DNA of 7,618 bases from Anaerolineae bacterium (GTDB taxonomy: Bacteria > Chloroflexota > Anaerolineae > CG2-30-64-16): the NCBI GenBank assembly GCA_025454565.1, contig JALOOE010000359.1, positions 1 to 7,618 of the forward strand, read 5' to 3'. The notes beneath the pieces were generated by a model. The model was not told the DNA's origin and searched no databases. It was given only the letters and a program-made list of their open reading frames with translations. Of this stretch, positions 1 to 5,852 are shown one piece after another. The translations under genes and the position numbers were made by a program. The stretch's first letter is position 1, and each line of letters opens with the position of its first letter.

Positions 1-15
1 CCGTCGCCCGCCAAC

Positions 16-884
16 TCACTGCCCCATCCGCCAGCCGCCGCCGGCATAGACCAACTGCCCCGTCAACCAGTGCGCCTGATCCGATGCGAGGAAAACGATC
101 ACGTCCGCCACATCCTCGGGACGGCCCACGCGGCCGAGCGGCGTGCCCGCCGCGATCTCCGCCTCGGCCTGCGGCGTGATGTAGCCCGTCTGGATCGGCC
201 CCGGCGCGACGATGTTGATCGTGATGCCGTACTTGCCCAATTCCGCGGCGGCCGACCGGCTGTACGACTCGATGGCGTGCTTGCTGGCAGCATAGCTGAC
301 ATTGGCGACGTGCGCGTGCGCCGCGTCGGTGCTGAGGTTGATGATGCGACCCCGGCTCGCGCCGCGTGCCAGATAGCGCCGGACGTATTCGGCCATCAGC
401 AGCGCATAGGCCCGCGCGTTCACGGCGAAATGCGCGTCGATTGCTGCGGCGCTGACGAGGCGTATCGGGAACCCTTCTTCGGTCGTCAGCGCCGGGTCGA
501 AGGTCTCCAACACGCCGTAGGTATGGTTGTTGACCAGGACATCGACCGGGCCCAGCTCGGCTTCGCACCAGTCGAACAGCAGCGGGATATTGGCGGCGTC
601 GCCCAGGTCGGCCTCGCGCGCCACGGCGACCCCACCCTGGCCGCGAATCTCGGCCAGCAGCGGCTCGACGCGCGTCTGCTGCATCGCCAGATAGAGCGGC
701 TCACCGCCGATGCCCGCCGCGCGCGCCTGCCGCATCTCTTCCTCGGAATAACGCGGCGGCTCGCGATAGTAGGTGATAGCGACGCGGGCCCCTTGCGCAG
801 CGAGCGCCCGCGCCGTCGCCGCACCGATGCGTGATTCGCGCCGCTGATCAGGACAGTCTTGCCCGTCAATCCAGGATCGATCAT
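16..884 (-). CDS. SDR-family NAD(P)-dependent oxidoreductase, interrupted by a one-base frameshift
   Basis: A short-chain dehydrogenase/reductase, a cytoplasmic Rossmann-fold enzyme that moves hydride between NAD(P)H and an alcohol/carbonyl. Reading starts at ATG 884 (MIDPGLTGKTVLISGANH) and shifts frame near 830/831, where one base seems missing. Adding one C on the plus strand there gives SGANHGIGAAT, the family's GxxxGxG cofactor motif, and a 289-residue protein of normal length. In the corrected protein: NNHT at 119-122 (in place of NNAG), Ser185 in INLST, and catalytic Tyr198/Lys202 in SYAASK, with the usual 13-residue Ser-Tyr spacing. The PG motif (APGPIQTGY, 227-235) and the C-terminal LTGQ..YAGGG are present. 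Substrate cannot be read. Without correction, a start at ATG 918 gives a 300-residue open frame with an unrelated N-terminus and no cofactor motif. It is last in the minus-strand block, 40 bases after the RidA gene. Family assignment is secure; whether the gene is truly broken or misread is open. Confidence 0.85.
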
Positions 885-886
885 TT

Positions 887-914
887 CCTTCGTCCTTCGT
901 CCTTCGTCCTTCGT
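887..914. repeat. Four perfect tandem copies of CCTTCGT
   Basis: Units lie at 887-893, 894-900, 901-907 and 908-914, followed by a diverged copy (CCACCGT). They fill most of the gap between the RidA stop and the SDR start. On the minus strand the units read ACGAAGG, so each junction makes AAGGA, a Shine-Dalgarno-like motif. One copy ends 1 base from the SDR ATG and the next ends 8 bases from it, so the array probably forms the ribosome-binding region of the SDR gene. Confidence 0.9.
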
Positions 915-924
915 CCACCGTCCG

Positions 925-1302
925 TCACCGCACCGCCGCGACCGCCTCGATCTCGATCAGGAAGCCGTAATGCAGCGCCTGCGTCGGCACGACCGCTCGT
1001 GCCGGTCGATGCTCGCCGAAATGGCGGGCGTAGACCGTGTTCACGCGCCCCCACAGGCTCATGTCGGCGATATACACCGTGGTCTTGAGCACATGCGCCA
1101 GATCGCTGCCCGCAGCCTCCAGGATCGCGGCGACGTTGCGCAGCGCCTGCTCGGTCTGCTCCTCGATCGACCCGAGGCGTTTCTCGCCGGTCGCCGGGTC
1201 GATGGCGAGCTGTCCCGAGACGTAGACGATGCCGCTGTGCACGACGGCCTGCGCATAATGCCCGGCCGGTTGCGGCGCGTTGGGGGTCGAGATCGCGTTC
1301 AT
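925..1302 (-). CDS. RidA-family (YjgF/YER057c/UK114) protein, probable reactive enamine/imine deaminase
   Basis: A 125-residue protein, the usual RidA length, expected to work as a cytoplasmic trimer. RidA enzymes hydrolyse reactive enamine/imine intermediates such as 2-aminoacrylate released by PLP enzymes. Family landmarks: VYVSGQLAIDPATGE near the N-terminus, EEQTEQALRNVAAILEAAG in the middle, LKTTVYIADM after it, and PARAVV...IEIEAVAAV at the C-terminus. The active-site arginine of PAR and the glutamate of IEIEA are kept. The cysteine found two residues after that arginine in Escherichia coli RidA is a valine here, as in many relatives. ATG 1302 is chosen because GAGGGGA lies just upstream and because it overlaps the UroD-like stop as ATGA, implying translational coupling. 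A longer in-frame reading to 1443 would only overlap that gene. Substrate is unknown; the linkage suggests it serves its upstream neighbour's pathway. Confidence 0.92.
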   Translation of the reverse strand: MNAISTPNAPQPAGHYAQAVVHSGIVYVSGQLAIDPATGEKRLGSIEEQTEQALRNVAAILEAAGSDLAHVLKTTVYIADMSLWGRVNTVYARHFGEHRPARAVVPTQALHYGFLIEIEAVAAVR

Positions 1303-2303
1303 GCTGATCCCCTCGCGGCTGCGGCCCACCGATCGGCGGCGATGAACGCATCCAGCATCACCTGTTTCTTTTCGAGCGGCACCCCGATGGCCTGCCCGTC
1401 GCCGTAGTCCGACAGGACGAAGCCGCCCGCCGCCGTCCCCCACGAGCGGGTCAGCAGCCGCGCTTCTTCACGGATCTCGTCGTCGCTCGCGAACGGCAGG
1501 GTATGCTGGATGTCGCACAGCGACTCCAGGCAGACGCGGCCCGCGAAGCGGCGGCCAAACTGCTCGATCGAGCCGAAGACGCGCGGCTGTTGCAGGTTCA
1601 GCACATTCACGCCGGCTTCGATCAGGCTGTCGATGTACGCGTCGATCTTGCCGCACGAGTGCATCCAGACATGCCAGCCGTGGCTGTGCATCGCATCGAA
1701 CAGCCGCTTGTAGCGCGGCTTGAAGAAGTCGTCCCATAGCCGCTCGCTGATGAAGCCGGAGCGCTCCGTGCCCCAATCGTCGGTGAAGCTGAAGCCGTGG
1801 ATTTGGCCGGGGAAGCGCCGCCCGATGTTGTCGATGATGCCCAGGTCGATCTCCACGATACGGTCGGCGAGCCGCTCGATGCGCTCCCGTTCGAGGAACA
1901 GATCGCGCAGCGTGCTCTCGAAGCCGTGCAGCGCGTGCATCCGCTCGAACAGCAGCATGAAGATGCCCGTAGTGATGTACTTGCCGTCGGAGCCGGCGAA
2001 GCGCGCCGCCATCCCTGCGTAAAACGCCGGATCATCGGGATCGGGCCAGCGATAGTCATCCAGGCTGCGCCAATTCGCCAGCGGATGGCCCGTCACCTGG
2101 CCCATGTTCGCCACCTCGGAGCGCGTCCAGGTGCAGCCCCATTCGTCCAGCGTTTCGCGCAGCGCGTGATCGCCCGTGCCGATCTGGTTCCAGTTCACGT
2201 TGTGGGTATCGCTGAGGCCCAGCGTGGCGAAGCGGATCGGCAGCCGGTCGGGCGTGGCGAACTCGACCGCCCGGCGCACGACTTCGTACGATGACATCGG
2301 CAT
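1299..2303 (-). CDS. Uroporphyrinogen decarboxylase (UroD)-family protein, not HemE; methyltransferase-like
   Basis: A 334-residue TIM-barrel protein of the UroD superfamily, which includes heme-pathway UroD and the MtaA/CmuA-type corrinoid or coenzyme M methyltransferases. It lacks the arginine-rich N-terminal AGRYLP segment of HemE, so a role in heme synthesis is unlikely. Visible: FTDDWGTERSGFIS at 173-186, HSCGKIDAYIDSLIEAGVNV at 215-234 with His215 and Cys217 at the place of the methyltransferase zinc motif HxC, then LNLQQP, CLESLCDIQHTLP at 258-270 and EIREEARLL at 276-284. Cys258 and Cys263 are possible further metal ligands. ATG 2303 is preceded by TAGGAGAG at good spacing; an in-frame ATG six bases on and an upstream reading through the 2340-2444 repeat are less likely. 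It is coupled to RidA by an ATGA overlap. The true reaction is unknown; proteins of this type are often annotated only at family level. Confidence 0.88.
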   Translation of the reverse strand: MPMSSYEVVRRAVEFATPDRLPIRFATLGLSDTHNVNWNQIGTGDHALRETLDEWGCTWTRSEVANMGQVTGHPLANWRSLDDYRWPDPDDPAFYAGMAARFAGSDGKYITTGIFMLLFERMHALHGFESTLRDLFLERERIERLADRIVEIDLGIIDNIGRRFPGQIHGFSFTDDWGTERSGFISERLWDDFFKPRYKRLFDAMHSHGWHVWMHSCGKIDAYIDSLIEAGVNVLNLQQPRVFGSIEQFGRRFAGRVCLESLCDIQHTLPFASDDEIREEARLLTRSWGTAAGGFVLSDYGDGQAIGVPLEKKQVMLDAFIAADRWAAAARGSA

Positions 2304-2339
2304 GGCGTTCTCTCCTACGGATCTGATTCGAGTGTATCT

Positions 2340-2444
2340 GTAGGGGCGAAGCATTCCCACGACGGCTTATCGTCGAGCACGTTCTCAGATACCAGGCGCC
2401 GGCGTGCATGGCCACGAATGCGCTCAGGAATGCTTCGCCCCTAC
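2340..2444. mobile_element. 105-bp MITE-like element with perfect 18-bp terminal inverted repeats
   Basis: The left end reads GTAGGGGCGAAGCATTCC (2340-2357) and the right end (2427-2444) is its exact reverse complement. The 69-base interior encodes nothing convincing and holds a small CGACG/CGTCG stem (2360-2364 with 2371-2375). I see no target-site duplication. The size and matched ends fit a non-autonomous miniature inverted-repeat element or a dispersed palindromic repeat. The right end runs four bases into the asparaginase gene and supplies its TAG stop codon. The left end stops 36 bases before the UroD-like ATG. Confidence 0.75.
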
Positions 2445-3466
2445 GCAGTCGTCAACTCCCCGCACGCGCTGCGCCCCATCCGCCGTCTGACCTCCGCGGG
2501 TGACAGATCGGAGCTCAGGAGGGTGTAGAGCTTCGCCAGCGCGGCTTCGGTCGTCATGTCGTGGCCGCTGATCACGCCCGCCTTCGCCAGCGCGGCGCCC
2601 GTCGCGTAGTCGCCCATGCTGACCGCGCCGCGCAGGCATTGCGTGCAGTTCACGACTACCACGCCGCGGTCGGTCGCCCGCTGCAGCACGGCCAGGAATT
2701 CCGGGTGCTGATCCGGCCCATTGCCCACGCCGAAGGTTTCCAGGACGAGCCCCTGGATCGGCGGCATCAACATGTTCTCCAGCACGCGGGCCGCGATGCC
2801 CGGAAAGAGCCGCAACGCGCCCACTGAGGTCGCATCGAGATGCCCTTCGTGCAGCCACGCGTCCCCTGCGTCTGGCCGCCACAGCCGCTCGCGATGGATG
2901 ATGATGTCGATCCCGGCCTGGCCCAACGGCGGGTAGTTCGGCGAATCGAACGCGTCGAAGCCGCGCGCGCTGGTCTTGACCGCGCGGCAGCCGCGCAAGA
3001 CCCGATCGCCGAAAAACAGGCACACCTCGGGGATCTCGCTCTCGGCGGCCAGCAGCAGGCCGGTGATCAGGTTTTCGCGGCCATCGCTGCGGATTTCGCA
3101 CAGCGGAATCTGCGAGCCCGTGACGATGATCGGCTTCCTGGTATTGCGCAGGATGAACGGCAGCGCCGAGGAGGTGTACGCCATCGTGTCGGTGCCGTGC
3201 AGGACGAGGAAGCCGTCGTACTCGTCGTAGTGGCGGTGGATCTCCTGCGCGATCTGCACCCAGTTGTGCGGCGTCATATTTGAAGAATCGAGCAGCGGCG
3301 CCACTTCGTGGATAGTGAACTCCGGCATGGATGCATCAGCAAGCTCCGGCATCCGGCGCATCTGCGCTTCCAGGAAGCCCTGCGCCGGCGCGTAACCGTC
3401 CGCCGTCCGGGCCATCCCGATCGTCCCGCCGGTGTTGATCAGATATACCCGCTTCCGCCCGCCCAT
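2441..3466 (-). CDS. ansA: Type I (AnsA-type) L-asparaginase
   Basis: Hydrolyses L-asparagine to aspartate and ammonia. No signal peptide is visible, so it should be cytoplasmic, as AnsA is in Escherichia coli. The 341 residues match the family (about 338). Catalytic landmarks are intact: NTGGTIGM at 11-18 with nucleophile Thr12, DSSNMTPHNW at 60-69, LHGTDTMAYTSSAL at 89-102 with Thr92/Asp93, GSQIPL at 117-122 and Lys164 in VKTSARGFDAFDSPNYPPL. The C-terminal half carries the type I stretch NCTQCLRG (273-280), YATGAALAKAGVISGHDMTTEA (287-308) and a final CGELTTA close to the GELTPD ending of E. coli AnsA. ATG 3466 is preceded by GAAGAGG at short spacing. The frame stays open upstream to 3694 only because it runs through the heptamer repeats, giving low-complexity residues that should not be included. 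The stop codon lies inside the inverted-repeat element. Confidence 0.95.
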   Translation of the reverse strand: MGGRKRVYLINTGGTIGMARTADGYAPAQGFLEAQMRRMPELADASMPEFTIHEVAPLLDSSNMTPHNWVQIAQEIHRHYDEYDGFLVLHGTDTMAYTSSALPFILRNTRKPIIVTGSQIPLCEIRSDGRENLITGLLLAAESEIPEVCLFFGDRVLRGCRAVKTSARGFDAFDSPNYPPLGQAGIDIIIHRERLWRPDAGDAWLHEGHLDATSVGALRLFPGIAARVLENMLMPPIQGLVLETFGVGNGPDQHPEFLAVLQRATDRGVVVVNCTQCLRGAVSMGDYATGAALAKAGVISGHDMTTEAALAKLYTLLSSDLSPAEVRRRMGRSACGELTTA

Positions 3467-3518
3467 CCGCGCCTCTTCCAACCCGCCAAGAACTCTCCGA
3501 ACCCGCTCCACCCGCTCT

Positions 3519-3661
3519 GGCCGGTCTCCGACCGAGCCGAACCCATTCTGCCTTCTGCGTTCTGCCTTCTGCCTTCTGCCTTCCGTCTGGCCGGCTCCGG
3601 CCGGTCTCCGACCGAGCCGAACCCATTCTGCCTTCTGCGTTCTGCCTTCTGCCTTCCGTCT
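3519..3661. repeat. 80-bp-offset direct duplication containing CTG-type heptamer arrays
   Basis: Two copies, 3519-3588 and 3599-3661, are identical over their first 52 bases (3519-3570 = 3599-3650). They differ by one heptamer unit and then match again over GCCTTCCGTCT. Each has a unique 27-base lead (GGCCGGTCTCCGACCGAGCC, then GAACCCA) followed by tandem TTCTGC(C/G): five units at 3546-3580 in copy 1 and four at 3626-3653 in copy 2, both with TTCTGCG second and both ending TTCCGTC. A 6-bp palindrome with a two-base centre (3589-3602) spans the junction. This fills most of the 224-base gap (3467-3690) between the phosphotransferase stop and the asparaginase start. I see no gene, promoter or convincing terminator there. 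Confidence 0.9.
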
Positions 3662-3690
3662 CTCTGACCGAGCCAGCGCGGTGGCGGTTA

Positions 3691-4617
3691 TCAAGCCTGC
3701 AGCTTATCCAACTCCACCGCCAGCAACCGCCGCGCCCACTGCTCCTGATCCCGCGTCGGATACCGCCGGTAGGTGCATTCGATGATCATGATGAGAAAAA
3801 GATAGATGTTGTACAGCGTGCGCCGGACGCGCGCCTCAGGCGTCGCCAGCATCTGCCGGCCGTAGCCTTGCAGCAGCGGAGAATCGGGTTCGAGCGGGGC
3901 AAACGCGCCGAAGTTGACCTCCATCAGCGGATCGCCCCACAGCGACCGCTCGAAGTCGATGATGCCGGTGATCTGTGCGGTGGCCGGATCGACGAAGACG
4001 TTGCCGTCCCACAGATCCCAGTGGACGAGCCAGGGCGACTGTATCTCATCGAGGGCCGGGTAGCTACGGCGGACAAGAGCGAGGAGCGCGTCATGGCCCA
4101 GCGGCAACTCGACCGACACGGCTTGCCCGTCGGCCAGCACGCCGCGCAACATGAAATCGAAGGCCGAGCGCCAATCCTCAAAGCGCGGGCTGCGCGGGGT
4201 GAAATAGCCGAACGCGTTGCCGGAGATGGCGTTCATCTCGCGTAAAAGCGCGCCCATCTGTCGGAGGATACGCTGCTGATCCTCCTGGCGCAACGACGCG
4301 CGCAGCTTATGGAACGGCATCCCGGCGACGAATGCCATGATGAAGAACTCGTTGTCGATCAACGTATGGGATGGATCGTGGCACAGGATCTCCGGCGCGG
4401 GCATCGACGTGTGTGCCCGCACCAGGCGGATCGTCTCCACCTCGGCGGTCATGATGTCCTGCTCGTAACGGAGCACGGCGAGAGATGCCGGCGGCGCCAC
4501 TTTCAGCACGCAGCGCAGCCCGTCCGCCAGATCGAGCCGATACGCGGCATTGTAGTAGCCGTCGGTCAACTCCTCGGCCGTGACCTGCGTCAACGGCGTT
4601 TTTGAAATGCTCTGCAT
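3691..4617 (-). CDS. Phosphotransferase-family (APH / choline-kinase-like) protein
   Basis: A 308-residue protein with the aminoglycoside-phosphotransferase fold, which moves the ATP gamma-phosphate to a small-molecule hydroxyl. In order: a nucleotide loop region (ELTDGYYNAAYRLDLADG, 16-33), the ATP-anchoring lysine Lys39 in CVLKV, its likely partner glutamate at Glu59 or Glu61, the hinge stretch FFIMAFVAGMPF (91-102), the catalytic HWDLWDGNVFVD (199-210; His199, Asp201, Asn206 in HxDxxxxN) and the metal-binding IIDFERSLWGDP (219-230; Asp221). All core residues are present, so it should be active. CAGGA lies 4-5 bases before ATG 4617. It starts 28 bases after the broken lipoprotein gene and probably shares its transcript. 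The substrate is not predictable: members act on antibiotics, homoserine, choline, sugars and other metabolites. Nothing here points to resistance. Confidence 0.9.
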   Translation of the reverse strand: MQSISKTPLTQVTAEELTDGYYNAAYRLDLADGLRCVLKVAPPASLAVLRYEQDIMTAEVETIRLVRAHTSMPAPEILCHDPSHTLIDNEFFIMAFVAGMPFHKLRASLRQEDQQRILRQMGALLREMNAISGNAFGYFTPRSPRFEDWRSAFDFMLRGVLADGQAVSVELPLGHDALLALVRRSYPALDEIQSPWLVHWDLWDGNVFVDPATAQITGIIDFERSLWGDPLMEVNFGAFAPLEPDSPLLQGYGRQMLATPEARVRRTLYNIYLFLIMIIECTYRRYPTRDQEQWARRLLAVELDKLQA

Positions 4618-4645
4618 GTGATCCTGTCCGTGGGGCGCTGCGCCC

Positions 4646-5271
4646 TCACTTGACCCGGATTTCGATCACCCACTTGACCCAATTGCCGCCCGAGAGTCGG
4701 GGGAAGACCGCGCGCACCGGGAAGCCGTGTAAGATGGGCACCGGCTGCCCGGCCCACTCGTACGCCAGGAAATTGTCGTCTCTCAACGCCTCGTCCAGCG
4801 TTATACTGGTCGAATAACCGTCCGCGCCGATGATCTCAATCGTCCGGGCATCGCGCTGCACATCCGCCAGCTTCAGCACGCCCGCAAGCCGGGGCAGATG
4901 ATCGTGCAGTCGCAGTCCAGCTTCGGCAGGCAGCGCAACTCGTCGTAAGTCAACTCCAATGGGTTGTTCACCCGGCCGCTGATCTTCAGCCGGTAGCTCG
5001 CCGGGTCAATCGTCTGCGCCTGGCCTGTGACATGGAGGCCCGTGGTGGGGTCCAGTTGCGTGTATCCGGGATTGGCCGCTGGCGTCGGCGCGACGACGCC
5101 AGGCAACGCGCAGAGGGTCGGCTGCGGTGCGGCCACCGGGATCGCGGTCGGCGGAGGCGGCTCCGGGGGCGGCGCGGCCGCGCAGGCTGCCAACCCGATG
5201 AGCAGCGCGAGCAGCAGCACGCTGCCCGGCAAGCGCCTGGCTGTCCGCCATGTGCCGTGTGGCGCCGTCAA
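4646..5271 (-). pseudogene. Molybdopterin-dependent oxidoreductase (sulfite-oxidase-like) lipoprotein, frameshifted and probably internally deleted
   Basis: Two reading frames make up one protein. The upstream part (5271-4873, 132 residues) begins at TTG 5271, the first start after an in-frame stop at 5284-5286. It has a positive N-terminus, a hydrophobic core and lipobox LAAC with Cys30, then a proline-rich linker (34-52) and an oxidoreductase-type segment YRLKISGRVNNPLELTYDEL and CTIICPGL. Cys126 of that last motif is the probable molybdenum ligand by comparison with the CAG/CPG motif of sulfite oxidases. It then hits TGA. The rest (LKLADVQRDA, GADGYSTSITLDEAL, LAYEWAGQPVPILHGFPVRA, WVKWVIEIRVK) continues in another frame, 4879-4646, which could begin at an overlapping GTG (GTGCTGA). 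Family members carry roughly a dozen further residues (a ..TW.GVPL.. stretch) between CPG and this point. None are here, so one deletion seems to have removed them and shifted the frame. Expected site was the outer membrane face of the cytoplasmic membrane; likely inactive unless misassembled. Confidence 0.8.
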
Positions 5272-5316
5272 GTCCTGAGAGGTTCAGGCGGAAACCGTCT
5301 GGTCGTGCAGGACGTC

Positions 5317-5345
5317 ATTATACCGCGCTCCGCAGCCCTGGACAA
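5317..5345 (-). promoter_or_regulatory. Candidate sigma70-type promoter for the minus-strand block
   Basis: Read on the minus strand: TTGTCC (5345-5340, four of six to consensus), a 17-base spacer, then a perfect TATAAT (5322-5317). It lies about 45 bases upstream of the lipoprotein TTG start and points the right way. Prediction from sequence only. Confidence 0.55.
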
Positions 5346-5375
5346 TTGCAGAAACCCGGCATGGGGATGCATAAT
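5346..5375 (+). promoter_or_regulatory. Candidate promoter for the plus-strand block
   Basis: TTGCAG (5346-5351) and CATAAT (5370-5375, five of six to TATAAT) are 18 bases apart, upstream of the ATG at 5403. The -35 box is weak. It sits directly against the -35 box of the opposing promoter. Start of transcription would be near 5382, leaving a leader of about 20 bases that still includes the GGAG ribosome-binding site (5392-5395). Confidence 0.4.
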
Positions 5376-5402
5376 GGGCCAGTCTGAACGTGGAGCGCTG
5401 AT

Positions 5403-5852
5403 ATGGCACAGCCAACAAATACGCCCAAACAGGTCGCGCTGCCGCCGGCGATCCCGCGCGTCAAGATCGGCACGCATGTCGAGGTTGAGTTGCTGAGCGA
5501 GCGCGGCGATGTGGAACGCCTGGCGTTCGACGTGGCGCCTGATGCGCAGGCGGATTTTGCGTCGGGCTTCCTGGGCGCCGGCACGCCGCTGGCGCAGGCG
5601 ATCCTCGGCCAGCCGGCCGGTGCGACCGTACCCTATGCCGTCGCCGATGAGGTCGCGGTGCGTATCCTCTCCGTAGAACCCAGCCAGCGCGCCCCGGCCC
5701 CCGAGGTCGCCGCGGCCCGCGAAGCCGCCGCCCAAGAAGCGGTGAGCAAGGCCAACCTGGAGGAGATGGTGCGCCTGGCGCTGACGGTGGATGTCAAGTG
5801 GGGCGACTACGACCCGGAGCCGCTCGAATCGGGGTGGGACAAACAGCCATGA
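5403..5852 (+). CDS. Small protein with a GreA/GreB C-terminal-like (FKBP-type fold) domain
   Basis: A 149-residue protein with no signal peptide or membrane segment. Residues about 20-92 (RVKIGTHVEVELLSERGDVE, then AFDVAPDAQADF, GFLGAGTPLAQAILGQPAGA and VRILSV) resemble the C-terminal domain of the transcript-cleavage factors GreA and GreB, where a PLG.ALLG..GD motif closes the fold. The N-terminal coiled coil that reaches into RNA polymerase is absent, so classical GreA activity is not expected. Residues 98-126 are alanine- and glutamate-rich and probably helical. The tail WGDYDPEPLESGWDKQP is acidic and tryptophan-containing, a possible interaction peptide. GGAG sits 7 bases before the ATG. 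Its stop overlaps the next gene's start as ATGA, so the GNAT enzyme is probably translationally coupled. The function is unknown; the domain call rests on remembered family patterns and is moderate. Confidence 0.8.
   Translation: MAQPTNTPKQVALPPAIPRVKIGTHVEVELLSERGDVERLAFDVAPDAQADFASGFLGAGTPLAQAILGQPAGATVPYAVADEVAVRILSVEPSQRAPAPEVAAAREAAAQEAVSKANLEEMVRLALTVDVKWGDYDPEPLESGWDKQP

Noticed and set aside
70..834. Long plus-strand open frame (254 codons) opposite the SDR gene
   Set aside because: Arginine-rich, low-complexity translation with no family pattern; it is the shadow of a GC-rich gene on the other strand.
1299..2303. Heme-pathway hemE
   Set aside because: The HemE N-terminal arginine motif is absent, the HSCG motif is of the methyltransferase-like branch, and no heme gene is nearby.
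2304..2345. Separate promoter before the UroD-like gene (TACACT near 2335)
   Set aside because: Only four of six bases match a -10 box and no acceptable -35 box is at the right distance; it would also lie at the repeat edge.
3519..3661. CRISPR-like array
   Set aside because: Only two repeat copies, the 80-base offset contains no spacer between constant repeats, units are 7 bases, and no cas gene is near.
3467..3694. N-terminal extension of the asparaginase (about 76 extra residues)
   Set aside because: The residues come from translating the heptamer repeats; the normal AnsA N-terminus and a ribosome-binding site are found at 3466.
3691..4617. Antibiotic resistance kinase
   Set aside because: The HxDxxxxN and DFE-type motifs show only the broad phosphotransferase fold; no aminoglycoside or macrolide subfamily signature or resistance context is visible.
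4633..4645. GGGCG-CTG-CGCCC hairpin between the broken lipoprotein gene and the phosphotransferase gene as a terminator
   Set aside because: Stem of five pairs, three-base loop and no T-run on the minus strand; short GC palindromes are expected by chance here.
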